This document shows, piece after piece, positions 62,064 through 64,000 of a stretch of DNA of 64,000 nucleotides. The translations under genes and the position numbers were made by a program. Under the pieces are notes generated by a model. That model was given only the letters and a program-made list of their open reading frames with translations. It made no database searches and had not been told where the DNA came from. Each line of letters begins with the position of its first letter. The stretch's first letter is position 1. The stretch comes from Saururus chinensis (Eukaryota; Streptophyta; Magnoliopsida; Piperales; Saururaceae): the NCBI GenBank assembly GCA_035235625.1, contig CP141140.1, forward strand, positions 124,001 through 188,000, read 5' to 3'.

Positions 62064-64000
62064 TGCATGATATACTGTATTAGGTAGGTTAGTATCTAAG
62101 GGCTCATCAGTACGAGTTCAACGGTACCAAGAACATACGAATCCGGAGAACAAAGATACGCGTGTTTGAAGATAGAAGAAAGAAAATAATAATAATAAAT
62201 AAAAGAAATTGGCGCGCAGCGCGCAACTGACGCGCCGCAACGCGAGGTCGATGTGCGTTTCAGTAGGCACGGGCACGACCCATGCCATTTTTGTGGGTGT
62301 CGCCGCCCGAAACCAGCAGTGCTGCCATTTTTGGCGGTGTGGCGCCGCGGTTTCGGTGTAGCTCGGGTCTATAAATACCCAAATTTCTCCCATTTTTGGT
62401 TCAGATCGTCTCCTCCGTTTTTTACCGTTCTGAGTCTGATTAAGGCTATTCAAGAGACATTCTTAAGTAAATCGAGCGTGCTCTATGCAATGGAGTGGTC
62501 CTTTCTTTTAGTTGGAGACCATATAAGGAGAAAACGCCCCAAGGGAAGGAGAGGTCCTGTCCATTGTCCTTGAGCACCGACAAACTTCTTTTTCTCTATT
62601 TTTATGCATCCTAGCTCCGCTTTAGTCTATCCTAAAGGCATTCTTAACTAAATTGAGTGTGCTCTTCGCAATGGAGGGGTCCATTCTCTGAGTTGGTGAT
62701 TGTATGAGGAGGAAATGCCCTGAGATAAGGAGAAGCCATGCCCGTCATCCTCGAGCACCAGAGAAATAAAAATGAGTCAGAAGTAGGATGGGGTTTTGTC
62801 CGAAGTTACCATGCCACAACCAGAGAAGCAATCCAGAGTAGGGGAGCTCTGTCTTCCATTGAAGAGCCACATTGTGTGAGGAACATCCCTGAGTAGGGGA
62901 GGTTATGTCTGCTACCCTAGCACATCAATGCAATGGAGCGGTCCTTTCTTCGAGTTGGAGACCGTATAAGGAGGAAATGCCCCAAGAGAAGGAGAGGTCC
63001 TGTCTGTTGTCCTTGAGCACAGACAAATTTCTTTTTCTCTATTTTTGAGCATCCTAGCTCTGATTTAGTCCATCCAAGAGGCGTTCTTGACTAAATCGAG
63101 CGTGCTCTTCGCAATGGAGGTGTCTGTTCTCTAAATTGGTGATTGTATGAGGAGGAAATGCCCCAAGACAAGGAGAAGCCCTACCCATTGTCCTCGAGCA
63201 CCTGTGAAAGAAAAAGGAGTGAGAAGTAAGACAGGGTTCTGTCTGAAGTTGCCAAGCCACAACCAAAGAAGCAATCCAGAGTAGGTGAGGCTTTGTCTTC
63301 CACTGAAGAGCCACATTGCGTGAGGAGCATCCCCGAGTAGGGGAGGTTCTATCCGCTGCCCACTAGCGTAGAAAACAAGAAGAGTCTCTGGCAAGGAGAA
63401 CATTTGTACTTAGTCTTTCAGTGCAAGATGAGGAATTTATGGAGGCTAGAGGAAGCTCCGTCTACTTCCTTTGGATCCTAAGGGGAGGACGCCAAGAAGG
63501 AACAAGCAACTCCAAATACCGTTACCTTACGAGACATGAAGGGAGTAAGTATTTCTAACATCCCGTTTAAATTATTGAGCTGCATGTGCTAAATTAGGAT
63601 GTGTGCTATGCCATGATCCTTTGTGCTCTAATATGTTATGCTTTCATGTGACATGTTTATGTTCTGTCTTGCTCTAGGGTAAAGCAAGACGTATCGTGTG
63701 TGTGTGTGTTCAGTCTTGGCTCAGTGATAGAGCGAGACGTATGTATGTGGTTTTGATCTTGCTCTGTGGTAGAGCGGGATGTACGATTTTGTTGACTTAT
63801 TAACTTCCGCTTGACTCCAATATATGACGAGTTTTTGTATAACTCCGATTAAATATTAGTACATATGTATTTTATCATATATGATTTTGTGACGCTTGTT
63901 GTATATATTAGCCGTTAGGCAGAACTATGTTCAGATCCGATCGTATTAGAATAATATCCAATATGTACGTAGGTAACTAACGGCAAGGCAACGTTGGCCC
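62064..64000 (+). mobile_element. Outer LTR, continued (leaves the window)
   Basis: Continues the LTR begun at 59573: module copy (62085-62150), GC-rich block (62205-62365), TATA box at 62370-62377, tandem leader repeats, hairpins of the GTCTTGCTCTAGGGTAAAGCAAGAC type (63665-63790), and the conserved block (63910-63960). By comparison with 12814-14690 about 240 bp remain outside the window. Confidence 0.8.
62487..63370 (+). repeat. 443-bp tandem duplication inside the outer LTR
   Basis: GCAATGGAGTGGTCCTTTCTT at 62487 and GCAATGGAGCGGTCCTTTCTT at 62930 start two long copies that both continue through TGAGGAGGAAATGCCC and GAAGAGCCACATTG. Within each there is a further half-length similarity, so the leader region evolved by repeated duplication. 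Confidence 0.8.

Overview
The window is nuclear DNA of a flowering plant. The evidence is spliced genes with short GT-AG introns, plant-specific families (pectin acetylesterase, a subgroup-13 R2R3-MYB, an ATL-type RING-H2 fragment, a BRUTUS-like hemerythrin fragment), AT-rich spacers, and plant transposon classes (Stowaway, Tourist-like, hAT, Mutator, LTR elements primed by initiator tRNA-Met). The species cannot be named from the sequence.

Layout. 1-1.9 kb: AT-rich degenerate tandem repeats and an old MITE. 2.2-10.9 kb: a complete 12-exon pectin acetylesterase gene on the + strand, encoding 408 residues with an apparently intact Ser-Asp-His triad; its introns hold several MITEs and a Ty1/copia scrap. 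11-17.6 kb: small TIR elements and a 1.9-kb solo LTR. 17.6-27.2 kb: pieces of host genes, all partial: an unrecognised minus-strand gene, a BRUTUS-like first exon, an ATL RING-H2 pseudogene, a CDK5RAP1/MiaB-like fragment and a CobW/ZNG1-like pseudogene without its C-terminal part. 27.8-31.4 kb: a hAT-like element and a Ty1/copia wreck. 31.8-39.1 kb: a structurally complete, young, non-coding LTR element (LARD-like) on the minus strand with 1.83-kb LTRs and a perfect 5-bp target duplication. 40.0-42.2 kb: a complete three-exon MYB gene on the minus strand, encoding 564 residues. 43.2-46.9 kb: an old LTR split by two inverted fragments of related LTRs. 47-57 kb: hAT-like elements, minisatellites and a decayed Mutator transposase. 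59.6-64 kb: one LTR inserted into another, proved by a GAAAG target duplication; the outer one runs off the window.

Functional content is therefore two apparently intact genes, a cell-wall pectin-modifying enzyme and a MYB regulator. Nothing shows that they act together. The rest is a repeat landscape dominated by one LTR superfamily, seen in eight or more pieces. Its LTRs share a block near the 3' end, a ~120-bp module also found in a Tourist-like MITE, a clustered-motif promoter, and arrays of short hairpins whose stems change sequence but keep pairing. Those shared structures are the most interesting observations here. No complete new biological system was found.
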